In this document: positions 54,691 to 64,000 of the stretch, one piece after another | Position numbering within the stretch: the stretch's first letter is position 1 | How the letters are laid out: every line of letters begins with the position of its first letter | Origin: Balaenoptera acutorostrata | Taxonomy: Eukaryota; Chordata; Mammalia; Artiodactyla; Balaenopteridae | DNA length: 64,000 nt | Direction: 5' to 3' | NCBI RefSeq assembly: GCF_949987535.1 | Contig: NC_080080.1 | Span: 58,874,668 to 58,938,667 of the forward strand | Notes under the pieces: model-generated | Seen by the model: the letters and a program-made list of their open reading frames with translations, nothing else | What the model was told of the DNA's origin: nothing | The model's database searches: none | Made by a program: the position numbers and the translations under genes

Positions 54691-55201
54691 CTAAGGTGAT
54701 TCAGAAAGGAAAGAAGAAGCCTATTCCAAAACTGAAGCAAAAGAGAAGGTTTACAAGCAAAGAAGGCCACGCAGAAAGAGGTCAACATATTAAAGAAGAA
54801 AAAGATCCATACATCTCCCGTCTTCCTGTGGCTCAGGACACTGAAACTCTGAAGGCAGGGCATGTACCTTCAGAAGAGTGCATCCAGGAAGAATAAGCTT
54901 GACCACTGGGCCACCCTTAGGTTCCCCCTGATTTCTGAGTGGGTCATAGAGAAATGGAGAACAACAACACATGTGCTCACTGTGGTTGTCAAGGGCAGAT
55001 CCAGCGAGCTGTGAAGAAGCTCTGCTACTCTGATATGGCCAAGGTCAACACATTGAGGAAGGAAGAAGACATAGACCCACCATGGTAGACTAGACCTACC
55101 ATCATGCTTTAAATGTGGTCACCGAAACTGGGATCATTTAAATGGAGTCCAGCACATCTGTTTTAAATATATTAATTAAGGTTTCCTGTGATCCAAGAAA
55201 A
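54691..55201 (+). pseudogene. RPL23A: Processed pseudogene of ribosomal protein L23a
   Basis: Intronless copy of the large-subunit ribosomal protein L23a mRNA. Recognisable stretches in order: a lysine-rich N-terminus with KGKKK (54705 on), the block ending in RKNKLDH (nucleotides aataagcttgaccac, 54889-54904), FPLISE (normally FPLTTE), then QI.RAVKKL and MAKVNTL. The end is ctgggatcatttaa plus the start of the normal 3'UTR (ggagtccagcac). The start codon is changed to gtg (54696). At least two frameshifts and premature stops (for example after the VNTL region) break it. A short A-run ends it, and flanks aaattacaactgtcc (54512-54526, later split by a SINE) and aaattatagctgtgcc (55202-55217) are its TSD. 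L1-driven origin and loss of function are clear. Confidence 0.88.
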
Positions 55202-55449
55202 AAATTATAGCTGTGCCTTACTCCCCACCCCCAACACCTCTATTCCCCTCCTCTGCTTTGTTTTTCTCAGTAGCCCTTTTTATAACCTGTTTTTTCCATT
55301 ATAGTGCAAATTTCCATAAGGACAGAGATTTTTGTTTGTTTCATTCATTATGCATCCCTCCCTACCCCCATCTGTTAGAAAATTACCTGGCACAATACAG
55401 GTGCTTTATAATATTTGTTGAGTGAATGAATGAATGAACAAATGAATAA

Positions 55450-56040
55450 GTGACTGGTTCCTACCTGACTGCAAACTTCTCAAGGTGCTGGCTGATGTTT
55501 TACTCAGTTTTATATCTCAAAATTCTAGCAGTGTATTGGTAAAATAAATGTTTATTGAAATGGATTTGTTGCATTGAGAGCATAGCTATAGAAGTTTAAT
55601 TTGGACATTTATGTCACCAGAATCCTTTTGCCTGTTGTTCAGAAAAGGTCAGATAAAAAATCTGGATATTGTACCACAATTCATAAGCGAAGCCCACTCA
55701 GCTGTAATAAAGGATAATTATATGTTGTGCATTTCATGTCTACAGTTTTGAGAATTTCATACTTGATAGGCAGTTTTTATTTGATATATAAACATCTTAA
55801 TAGCTTGTAAATGTATCACTTTTTACTTAATGCTATTGAGTTACTTTAAGAAGGTTCTCTGCATGTCAAAATTGTAAAAGCTATTATTTGATGTAGCAGT
55901 TGCTAGGGTAACCATCTTAATGAGCAATTAAGCATGTGAAGTCAGTGGAACTCATCCATGTATAAAATTTCAACTCCAGTGGTTCAGAAAGAGACACATC
56001 ATTATTTTCATGTTTTAAAACGAAATTAAAATTTTAGTCA
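55450..56040. promoter_or_regulatory. Repeat-free AT-rich block with an X-box
   Basis: No repeat or gene recognised over about 590 bp. Contains the RFX-type X-box at 55899-55912 and several TAAT/ATTA cores (aaaggataattatatg near 55709, catcttaatgagcaattaag near 55913). Candidate enhancer; untested. Confidence 0.33.
55899..55912. promoter_or_regulatory. X-box (RFX-like) motif
   Basis: GTTGCT-AG-GGTAAC is an inverted pair of RFX half-sites with the usual 2-bp spacing. It differs from the ideal GTTGCC..GGCAAC palindrome at two positions. Confidence 0.45.
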
Positions 56041-56044
56041 TGTG

Positions 56045-56312
56045 GGACTTCCCTGGTGGTGCAGTGGTTAAGAATCCGCGTGCCAGTGCAGGGGACACGG
56101 GTTCGAGCCCTGGTCCGGGAAGATCCCACATGCTGCAGAGCAACTAAGCCCATGCACCACAACTACTGAGCCTATGTGCCACAACTACTGAAGCCCACGT
56201 CCCTAGAGCCCATGCTCTGCAACAAGAGAAGCCACTGCAGTGAGAAGCCTGTGCACCTCAACGAAGACCCAACACAGCCAAAAATAAATAAATTAATTAA
56301 TTAAAAAAAAAT
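56045..56312 (+). mobile_element. CHR: CHR SINE, type B with internal deletion
   Basis: Head and first body part are normal, but gcctgtgcacctcaacgaag joins directly to the terminal acccaacacagcc, skipping about 60 bp (the 'gaagagtagccccc...agagaaagcc' block). The tail is aattaattaattaaaaaaaaa. Position exactly at the 5' end of an L1M piece; TSD unclear. Confidence 0.92.
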
Positions 56313-57540
56313 GAACCTCAATCTTTATTTCATACCATGTGCTAAAAACTAACCTGAAATGGGTCATAGACCTCCATGTAAAGCAAAAATTCTAAGACTT
56401 TTTAGATAAAAGTATAAGAGAAAATCTCAGCAGCATTGGATAAGGCAAGAATTTCTTAAATAAGAAAAGCATAAAGCAAAAAGAAAAAGTTGATAATTTG
56501 AATTTCATCAAAATAAAAACTTTTGCTCTTCAAAAGTCACTGATGGGGGCTTCCCTGGTGGCGCAGTGGTTGAGAATCTGCCTGCTAATGCAGGGGACAC
56601 GGGTTCGAGCCCTGGTCTGGGAAGATCCCACATGCCACGGAGCAGCTGGGCCCGTGAGCCACAGCTACTGAGCCTGCGCGTCTGGAGCCTGTGCCCCGCG
56701 ACGGGAGGGGCCGCGATAGTGAAAGGCCCGCGCACCGCGATGAAGAGCGGTCCCCGCACCGCGATGAAGAGTGGCCCCCACTTGCCGTAACCAGAGAAAG
56801 CCCTCGCACGAACTGAAGACCCAACACAGCCAAAAATAAATAAATAAATAAAAATTAAGTGGAGGTTTATAACATCTCATAAGCTTTGCAATTTAAAAAA
56901 AAAAAAAAAAAAAAGTCACTGATGAAAAATTAAAAGGTAAGCCAAAGCTGGGAGAAAATCTTTGCAAAACATATGTATAATAGAGAATTTGAACGCAGAA
57001 TATAAAGAGTGCTTAGAGCTCAATAAAAACAAACAAAAAACCTTGATAATAAATTGGCAGATTTGAATAGACACTCCACCAAAGGCAGTATATGGATAAC
57101 AAGTAAGTCAACAAGCATATGAAAAGGTGTTTAGCGTACTTAGTATTTGCATGTTTGGGAAATGCAAATTAAAACCGAAATGAAATGCCACTGCACACAC
57201 ACACTAGTGTAGCTAAAAAGGTTGATGATACCAAGTTTGGCAGAGGATGCGGAGTGCCTGGAGCTCTCATGCTTTGCAAATAGTACAGACATATTGGAAA
57301 ACACTTTGGCAGTTTCTAATAAAGTTCAACATACACTTACACAACCCAACACCTTGCTCTTATGTATTTATCCAGGAGAAATTGAAAAAAAAAGTCTTCA
57401 CAAAGACTTGTATAAGAATGTTAATAGTTTTTTTCATAATGGCCCCAAACTTTAAATAATCAAACTGTTCATCAACAGGGTAAATTATAAAAATACTGTA
57501 GAATATTCATTCATGTCTTCTATAGAAATTAAGAGAGGAA
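56313..57540 (+). mobile_element. L1M: Old L1M ORF2 3' part, split by a SINE
   Basis: ctcaatctttatttcatacc, caagaatttcttaaataag and ttgaatttcatcaaaataaa, then after the SINE ggagaaaatctttgcaaaac, gaatagacactccaccaaag, gaaatgcaaattaaaacc, ttatccaggagaaattg and catcaacagggtaa. Interrupted at 56546-56910. Confidence 0.82.
56546..56910 (+). mobile_element. CHR: CHR SINE, type C (young), with a 3' transduced segment
   Basis: Body complete, including a 24-bp tandem duplication of gcaccgcgatgaagag (56732-56779). After the AAATA tail a unique 40-nt segment (56855-56894) precedes about 19 A. TSD aaaagtcactgatg is perfect at 56532-56545 and 56911-56924, so the 40 nt were carried by the inserted RNA. 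Confidence 0.95.
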
Positions 57541-57639
57541 TATGTTTGTATATGGGTATATGTGTATATGTGTGTGTGCATATATCAAAGGGTTGGTGAA
57601 TGGGCAGGAAAGAGTAAACAGGAGGGCACATTTACCCAC

Positions 57640-57815
57640 CCACTAACACTTTCCCATATTCTTCATTCTTTTCTCCCTGTAGGTGGAGTTTATGTTTGAT
57701 GTCAATTCCCTTTGGGCTAAAGAACTTCTTTCAGCATTTTTTTAGTGCAGATCTGCTGACAATAAACTGTATCAGTTTGGGTTTATCTGTAAATGTATTC
57801 ATTTACATTTCTTTT
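57640..57815 (-). mobile_element. L1: Probable antisense L1 piece
   Basis: ttccctttgggctaaagaac, cagcatttttttagtgcag and atctgctgacaataaactg resemble a reversed L1 5'/ORF1-region segment. Low certainty. Confidence 0.4.
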
Positions 57816-58163
57816 TTTTATATAATTTTTTTAAAATTTTATTTATTTTATTCATTTATTTTTGGCTGCGTTGGGTCTTCGTTGCTGCGCACTGGCTTTC
57901 TCTAGTTGCAGCAAGCGGGGGCTACTCTTCATTGCGGTGCACGGGCTTCTCATTGCGGTGGCTTCTCTTGTTGCAGAGCATGGGCTCTAGGCACACGGGC
58001 TTCAGTAGTTGTGGCATGCGGGCTCTAGAGCTAAGGCTCAGTAGTTGTGGCGCACGGGCTTAGTTGCTCGGCAGTATGTGGGATCTTCCCAGACCAGGGC
58101 TCGAACCTGTGTCCTCTGCATTGGCAGGCAGATTCTTAACCACTGCACCACCAGGGAACTCCC
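57816..58163 (-). mobile_element. CHR: CHR SINE, type B
   Basis: Reverse, complete; head ends ccaccagggaactcccc. The tail contains a T-rich/A-rich mix (tatataatttttttaaaat). TSD not resolved. Confidence 0.92.
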
Positions 58164-58199
58164 CATCAGGGCTTTAAAAGCTAAATTAATTTCTCTCCC

Positions 58200-58400
58200 T
58201 TCTGTTCAATTATTTTCTTCCAAGTACTTTCCTGTTCTCTTTTTTCCAGCTTGCCTCTTGGTGTTATTTTTCTTTCACTCCTGACTTTTCATTTCTTGCA
58301 CTTTTCTTCCTCTTTCTCATTTTTTCCTGTCTTTCCCCCTTTTCCCTCTGACCTCTTTCAACCTCCTTTCCATAAGTTATTTTTGTTTTCCCACTTATAA
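58200..58400. other. Pyrimidine-rich stretch
   Basis: A CTTT-rich tract with no gene, possibly part of the flanking L1. Confidence 0.3.
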
Positions 58401-58409
58401 TTCATATTT

Positions 58410-59880
58410 TGTACCAGCTTTATTGAGATATAATTCACATACTACACAATTCACACATTTAAAGTGAACGTTTCAATGGTTTTTACTATATTCATGAAGT
58501 TGTGCAACCATCACCGCAACCAACTTTAGAATATTTTTATCATCCCCAAAGAAACTCTCTGCCCTTTAGCCATTGCTCTCTGATCCGCCCATTTCTCCCA
58601 GCCCCAGGCAAACACTAATCTAATTTCTGTTTCTACAGATTTGCATATTATGGAAATTTCGTGTAAATGGGATCGTATAATATGTGGTCTTTTGTGACTG
58701 GCTTCTTTCACTTAGCACTTTGTGTAATGTTTTCAAGGCTCATTTACATTGTGGTATTAATCAGAGCTTCATTTCTTTTTATGGCCAAATAATATTTCAT
58801 TATATGGATATACCAATTTTGTTTATGTTTATCAGTTAATGGATATTTGTGTTGTGTCCTGGCTATTAGGAATAATGCTGTTATGAACATTCATGCACAA
58901 GTTTTTGTGAGGTTGTATATTTTCATTTCTATTGGAGTGGAATTGCTGGATCATATGATAACTCTATGTTAAACTTTTTTGAGGAACTGTCAGGCTGTTT
59001 TGCAAAGTGTCTCCACAACTTTACATTCCCGCCAGCAGTGTATGAGGGTGTTGATTTCTCCACATCCTCACCAGCACTTATCTGTCTTTTTAATTATAGC
59101 CGTCCTAGTGGGTGTGAAATGGTATTTCATTATGGTTTTGATTTGCATTTCTCTGACACTAATGACAGTGAGCATCTTTCCATGTGCTTATTAACCATTT
59201 TCATATCTTCTTTGGGGAAATGTGTTTTCAGATACTTTGCCCAGTTTTCAACTGGGTTGTCTTTTTTAGTATAGAGTTATAGGAAGTTTTAAAATATATA
59301 TATTCTAGATACAAATTTCTTATCAGAAATACAATTTGGAAAAATCTTCTCCCATTTTGTGGGTCATCTTTTTACTTTCTTGATAGTGTCTTTTGAAGCA
59401 AAAAGTGTTTAGTTTTTAAGAAGTCCTAATTATTATTTTTTCTTTTGTTGCTTGCCTTTGGTGTCATATAAGAAACCATTGCCAAATCCAAGGTCATAAG
59501 GATTTACTCTTATATTTTCTTCTAAGAGTGTTATAGTTTTAGCTCTTGTATTTAGATCTTTGATCTATTTTAGTGAATTTTTATTTACAATGTGAGGCAG
59601 AAGTTTTAGATTCATTCTTTTGTGTGTGGATATCTTCTTGTGTTAACCCCATTTGTTGAAAAGACTATTTTGCCCATTGAATAGCCTAGCACCCTTGTCA
59701 AAAAAATCAGTTGATGGGTTTATTTCTGGACTCTCAACTGTATTCCTTTGAACTGTATGTCTATCCCTATGTCACTACCACACAGTCTTAATTATCATTA
59801 CTTGTAGTAAGTTTTGGAATTGGGAAGTGTGGGCTCTCCAACTTAATTCTTTTTCAGGTTGGTTTCATAATTCATTTTAA
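58410..59880 (-). mobile_element. L1M: L1M 3' half, antisense, 1.5 kb
   Basis: Plus-strand text is the reverse of L1M 3'UTR and ORF2 C-terminus: ccagctttattgagatataa, gtgcaaccatcaccgcaac, ggctattaggaataatgctg, tggagtggaattgctggatc, cacatcctcaccagcactta, gttttgatttgcatttctctg and ggtcatctttttactttcttg. Frames are broken. Confidence 0.88.
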
Positions 59881-59995
59881 TTTGAAGCATGTTTTTTATC
59901 TTCTGTATACCAGGGAATATGTGAAGGGAACAAGACAAGAATGCTCAGCCAGGAGAGAGATGTGTTTAAAGAAGAATTAACAATATATGATGGAG

Positions 59996-60127
59996 AATTC
60001 CCTGGTGGTTCAGTGGGTAGGACTTGGAGCTTTCACTGCCGGGGCCTGGGTTCAATCCCCGGTCAGGGAACTAAGATCCTGCATGCCTCGCAGTGTGGCC
60101 CAAAACCAACAACAACGACAACAACAC
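59996..60127 (+). mobile_element. CHR: CHR-related SINE, type D (short)
   Basis: aattccctggtggttcagtgg head, B box gggttcaatccccgg, end gtgtggcccaaaacc and a (caa)n-type tail. TSD aacaatatatgatggag (59979-59995) and aacaatatatggtggag (60128-60144). Confidence 0.93.
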
Positions 60128-60164
60128 AACAATATATGGTGGAGATTAAGGTAGGAGAATTATA

Positions 60165-60850
60165 GATACTTACACAAACATAACAGGGAGCCTTAGCCAA
60201 ATCTGGTAATTGTGCAAGACTGAGGAAACAAGGGTCAGACTGAACGCTGGGGGAAGGAATAAGAGATAACCAGAAGAAGAGAGAATATACTGCATTCTAA
60301 GCCATTCCAAGGAATAGCTTTTGTGAACCCTGGGGTCAAGGCATGGCTGTAAAAAGACGGAACAAAGTTCAGAAACGCTGTAGTAGAGAGTGCAAGAAAA
60401 GAGAGGTAAAATTTGAGTAGAGTAAAAAGGCAAGATCGGGCCTGCTTTTTATCTCAAAGACAATGAGGAGTCATGGTGGGCACTGAAAGAATGATGGGAG
60501 CCTTGGAGGCATGATCATTTTACACGCACAAGAATCCCTCTGGCTGTAGAGTAGGCAGTGGATAGGTGTGTGCACCACCAAAGAAAGGAAAACCAGTTAG
60601 GGGGCTTTTGAAATGAAAGGTGATGTGACCCAGAGTGTGATGGTGGCCAAAAAAAAAAAAAAAAAAAAGTGGAATGACTGTGAGAAACTTCCAAAGCAGA
60701 GTCTAACAGGACCTGGTGATTCTTTAGATATGAGGGATAAAAGAGAGACAGGAATCAAAGATGGCTCCTAATTTCTCATAATATGGAACTTGTCTATATT
60801 TTGAGTATGTTGCAGATATTGAATAAAGGTGAGCCAATTTTAAAAAAAAT
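60165..60850 (-). repeat. L2: Ancient LINE (L2-like) interior, antisense
   Basis: ggcctgctttttatctcaaag, gacaatgaggagtcatggtg, aagaatccctctggctgtag, accagttagggggcttttg and atgagggataaaagagagac fit the recurrent antisense LINE text. An A22 run lies at about 60648-60668. The 77-88 codon frames are not genes. Confidence 0.42.
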
Positions 60851-60857
60851 AAAATGA

Positions 60858-61166
60858 GGGACTTCCCTCGTGGCGCAGTGGTTAAGAATCTGCCTGCCAA
60901 TGCAGGGGACATGGGTTCAATCCCTGGTCCGGGAAGATCCCACATGCCACGGAGCAACTAAGCCGTGTGCCACAACTACTGAAGCCCGCCATGCCTAGAG
61001 CCTATGCTCCGCAACAAGAGAAGCCACCGCAATGAGAAGCACGTGCACTGCATCAAAGAGTAGCCCCTGCTCGCCACAACTAGAGAAAGCCCGCGTGCAG
61101 CAACAAAGGCCCAATGCAGCCAAAAATAAAAAATAAATAAATAAAATTAAAAAAATAAACTAAACT
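60858..61166 (+). mobile_element. CHR: CHR SINE, type B
   Basis: Head with ccctcgtggcgcagtgg, body complete, tail (aaata/aact)n. TSD aaaataaaatgag at about 60846-60858 and 61167-61179. Confidence 0.93.
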
Positions 61167-61179
61167 AAAATAAAATGAG

Positions 61180-61425
61180 AGGAGAATGTTTTATTTCTCA
61201 AAAATCTCCCAACAAAAAAATTAAGTTGCCTGTAACTTGTGTGGTCTCTGAGTACTGTGCTTTGTTGTTTTTTTTTAAGGCCACTCTGAGTGATCCTTTA
61301 AAAAAAAAAAAAAAGCAGGTGCAACAGGGGAATATGAAAACCAAGAGAGAGGGTGTGACTGTAGTTGTTTCGTGACACCCAGGTGGCATGCCTGGTGATA
61401 GACAGAACGGCTTCTCCCCATCTGC
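61180..61425. other. Non-coding, nothing recognised
   Basis: Contains an A15 run at about 61300; no repeat named. Confidence 0.3.
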
Positions 61426-61429
61426 TGAC

Positions 61430-61870
61430 GTCTCCTACCAGGACCGTTCCCCAAGTGGTCCCCCAGCTTCCTGTTTCCAGTCATGCCCTCCATCACTGCA
61501 GTGCAACCAGAGTGATTTCTCACAAAGGTACATCTCAGCTTGTCACCTCCTTTGCATAAAACTTTTCAGTGGCTTCCTGTTGCTGTGAGGACAAAGTTCA
61601 GACCTTTTAACAGTTTTCACGTTTCTGCATAATCTGGCTCCTGCCAGCCTGGCTGACCTTTTGCCACGTCCTCCCTTATGCTCTGTGCGCCAGGCACACT
61701 GAACTGGTGCTCTCAGTTCCTTCAACGTGCTGTGCTCTCTCTCTCATCTCTTGGCTCTCTTTTACATCAGCTTTCTTTGCCTGCTACTATGCCTACTTAT
61801 CTTCCAGGTCTTGCATTACACATCACTTTCTCTGGAAAGCCCCACTGACATCAAATCTGGGTTCGGGATC
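61430..61870 (+). repeat. L2: L2 3' region
   Basis: aaaacttttcagtggcttcc, tgaggacaaagttcagacc, tctgcataatctggctcctgc, ttccttcaacgtgctgtgctc, ttccaggtcttgcattacac and tctctggaaagccccactgac, a well-preserved LINE-2 stretch. Confidence 0.8.
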
Positions 61871-61961
61871 TCCTGTGTAGCAGCCTCGAATGCCCTAGGT
61901 CAGTGGACCTGCTGGGGCTTCGCTCTCTTTTGGTCTGGCTTGGTCCAGGCATAGACTTTAT

Positions 61962-62303
61962 TTTATGTTATTTGTTTTTAATAAATTTATTTATTTATTT
62001 ATTTATGGCTGTGTTGGGTCTCCGTTGCTGCACGCGGGCTTTCTCTAGTTGTGGTGAGCGGGAGCTACTCCTCGTTGTGGTGTGCGGGCTTCTCACTGTG
62101 GTGGCTTCTCGTTGCAGAGCACGGGCTCTAGGCATGTGGGCTTCAGTAGTTGTGGCTCATGGTCTCTAGAGCGCAGGCTCAGTAGTTGTGGCGCACGGGC
62201 TTAGTTGCTCTGCGGCATGTGAGATCTTCCCAGACCAGGGCTCGAACCCGTGTCCCCTGCATTGGCAGACGGATTCTTAACCACTGGGCCACCAGGGAAG
62301 TCC
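61962..62303 (-). mobile_element. CHR: CHR SINE, type B
   Basis: Reverse, complete; head ends ccaccagggaagtcc. TSD ggcatagactttat (61948-61961) and ggcatagattttag (from about 62305). Confidence 0.94.
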
Positions 62304-62780
62304 GGGCATAGATTTTAGACTCTGATAAGAGTGAAGGGACTGTATTTCCTTCAAGTACCCATAACGAGAATACTGATGCTCTCAGCCACTGGGAGATAAT
62401 GAGCTGGTGCCTGCCCTACAGATACCGGCAAGTATCTGCTCTACTGAGACTTGATTTTGCCAGGAGATAGTCTGAAGATAGAGTTATGTCCCTTTGTGAA
62501 GGCTGACTAGGGAATCAGGTCTTACGAGGCCAAACCACATCCATTGCACAAAAGAATAAGCAGCCAGTCCCCAGAGTTCTACCCCATATTTTTAGCCTGG
62601 GCAATTTTTAAAGCCGCTGTATCCAAACCTCCTTGTCAACAGCAAAAACAAATCGTTTTCAGTAAGCCTATTCATCCAATACCCTGCACTGAGTAATGGT
62701 ACTTGCTGACATTTCTTTCACCATCAACTCCATACAAAATGGACTCCAAGATAGATAAATGAGGAAACTTGTTACAAGAA
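62304..62780. other. Non-coding, nothing recognised
   Basis: No gene or repeat seen. Confidence 0.35.
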
Positions 62781-62790
62781 ATTGTTACTG

Positions 62791-63053
62791 GGCTTCCCTG
62801 GTGGCGCAGTGGTTGAGAATCTGCCTGCCAATGCAGGCGACACGGGTTCGAGTCCTGGTCTGGGAAGATCCCACATGCTGCGGAGCGGCTGGGCCCGTGC
62901 ACCACAATTACTGAGCCTGCGCGTCTGGAGCCTGTGCTCCGCAACAGGAGAGGCCGCAATAGTTGAGAGGCCCGCGCACCACAATGAAGAGTGGCCCCCG
63001 TTCGCTGCAACTAGAGAAAGCCCTGGCACAGAAATGAAGACCCAACACAGCCA

Positions 63054-63083
<30 letters not shown>
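62791..63083 (+). mobile_element. CHR: CHR SINE, type C (young)
   Basis: Full young-type body, (aaat)n tail. TSD aaattgttactg perfect at 62779-62790 and 63084-63095. Confidence 0.95.
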
Positions 63084-63084
<1 letters not shown>

Positions 63085-63095
63085 AATTGTTACTG

Positions 63096-64000
63096 TATTT
63101 ATAAACCAGTTAAAAGTGAAGCAATAAAAATTGAGACAACGGAGAGCAAGAACAAGTGCTCCTCTCTGGGCACAACTACCCGGTAGGCCAGTTATCTGTT
63201 CAGGGTACTCCTACTTCAAGGTAGTATTTGTAATAAAAGGACACCAGTCTTTCTGGTCTCTTTAGAGGCAGGCCACCAGCTCATCTAAAACTCCTATCAG
63301 TCTATTCACAACTGGCTTAAAAAATAAGGAATTAGGAAAAAGGGAAGGAGGGAGAAAACACATTTCTTCATTAACTCATTGGGAAGTCTTAGGACCTCCT
63401 CAAGAAGCTCCCTTCTTTGATCCCAAATCTCACAGTCATAGTGTAGTTCCAGTTCTACATAAGAATCAACGAATGGTTCTCTAACTGGAGCACATGCTGT
63501 GAAACCCAAAGTCAAACGCCCAGGCCAAGAAAACTCAAATCTCAAATAATCCAATAACATCTATTCCCCAGGTGATGGCAAATAGTATAACAATGTTTGT
63601 GATCAAAGACCCACATTTGAGAAAGTCCTGCTGCGCCCTTATAAACACAGACACACACACACACACACACATACACCCACACACACTTTATCTTTGAGGG
63701 CCAAAGTTTTGAAAAGAAATCTAGACCAGGCTAGGCAGAGAGCTGGAAAAGGATGATAAAATCCTGGAGGGATACCTTACCATTAGGATAGGAGGAGGCA
63801 GGACAGGTGCACTGTCTTCTGTACCATAGTCCAGAGGGGAAAAGGGACTTTTTATTGGTTCTAGGTCTGAGAGGGGCCACATGTGGAACAAACTTGGTTT
63901 GGGATGACCTGGTGGCCAGCTTGAGCCCTAAGGAAAAGATTCTTCAAGTGCATCTGAAAGCTGGTTTCAGTGTGGAGAACCTCGTGGAAGTTTGATTGGT
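63096..64000. other. Non-coding, repeat-poor
   Basis: Only a (CA)n microsatellite is recognised. The 84-codon minus frame at 63306-63560 and 62-codon plus frame at 63807 carry no motif. Confidence 0.4.
63651..63686. repeat. (CA)n microsatellite, interrupted
   Basis: A CA run with one 'ta' and one 'cc' interruption. Confidence 0.92.

Larger units (their letters stand above)
54355..55447 (+). repeat. L2: L2 3' end, split by pseudogene and SINE
   Basis: Left 54355-54526 (ccccagggcctttgcacttg, ctagaagccttccttgacta). Right 55218-55447 (ctctgctttgtttttctcag, cataaggacagagattttt, ttgttgagtgaatgaatgaa). The two halves read through as one LINE-2 terminus once the inserts are ignored. Confidence 0.82.

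Noticed and set aside
54558..54896. 112-codon frame across SINE and pseudogene
   Set aside because: It starts inside the CHR SINE and runs by chance into the RPL23A retrocopy out of the parental frame.
1..64000. A novel multi-gene system (defence island, biosynthetic cluster, operon)
   Set aside because: The composition, repeats and absence of dense coding frames are those of mammalian non-coding DNA; nothing supports such a system.

Overview
This window is mammalian nuclear DNA, almost certainly from a cetacean and more likely a toothed whale than a baleen whale. The evidence is its repeats. I count 32 copies of the tRNA-derived CHR SINE family (cetacean/hippo/ruminant), about one per 2 kb. 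Eight of them belong to a young, very uniform subfamily with retained CpGs and near-perfect target-site duplications (TSDs). Cetartiodactyl-type L1 3' ends and the general mammalian background of L1M, L2, MIR and MER5 remnants are also present. No exon of a protein-coding gene can be supported. The longest open frames are antisense SINEs, decayed L1 ORF2 or chance frames. The window is best read as intergenic or deep intronic sequence.

Layout. 1-2.3 kb: unique sequence, a truncated L1 3' end and old L2/MIR pieces. 2.3-9.7 kb: a nested LINE-1 block, with an old L1M ORF2 tail, a nearly 5-kb L1M carrying recognisable endonuclease and reverse-transcriptase motifs, an LTR-like insert, a younger L1 3' end and two SINEs. 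9.7-14 kb: mostly unique, with an AT-rich homeobox-site-like stretch at 10.4-11.2 kb. 14-24.5 kb: long antisense L2, MIR, MER5 and many SINEs. 24.5-35.5 kb: unique sequence with a probable 3'UTR retrocopy (26.1 kb), a chimeric SINE-L1M insertion (28 kb), an L1M (28.8-30.4 kb) and L2/MIR. 35.9-43.3 kb: unique sequence, nested L1 3' ends, an LTR split by an L1, and SINEs. 43.3-53.3 kb: the part that looks most regulatory, with repeat-poor conserved-looking blocks, a CpG island at about 49.7-50.07 kb and three strong CTCF-like motifs in divergent orientation. 53.5-64 kb: MIR/MER5, an L2 split by a processed RPL23A pseudogene, L1M in both orientations, L2 and SINEs.

The functional elements, if any, are regulatory: the CpG island, the CTCF-like sites, an X-box (RFX-like) motif and several repeat-free blocks. 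The other notable content is retrotransposition by-products: SINEs with extra 3' sequence between their AATAAA-rich tail and the terminal poly(A), one SINE-L1M chimera with its own AATAAA signal and TSDs, and a roughly 95-bp micro-L1 insertion that carried flanking sequence. Calls rest on reading the sequence and recalled family consensus; no alignment or database search was run.
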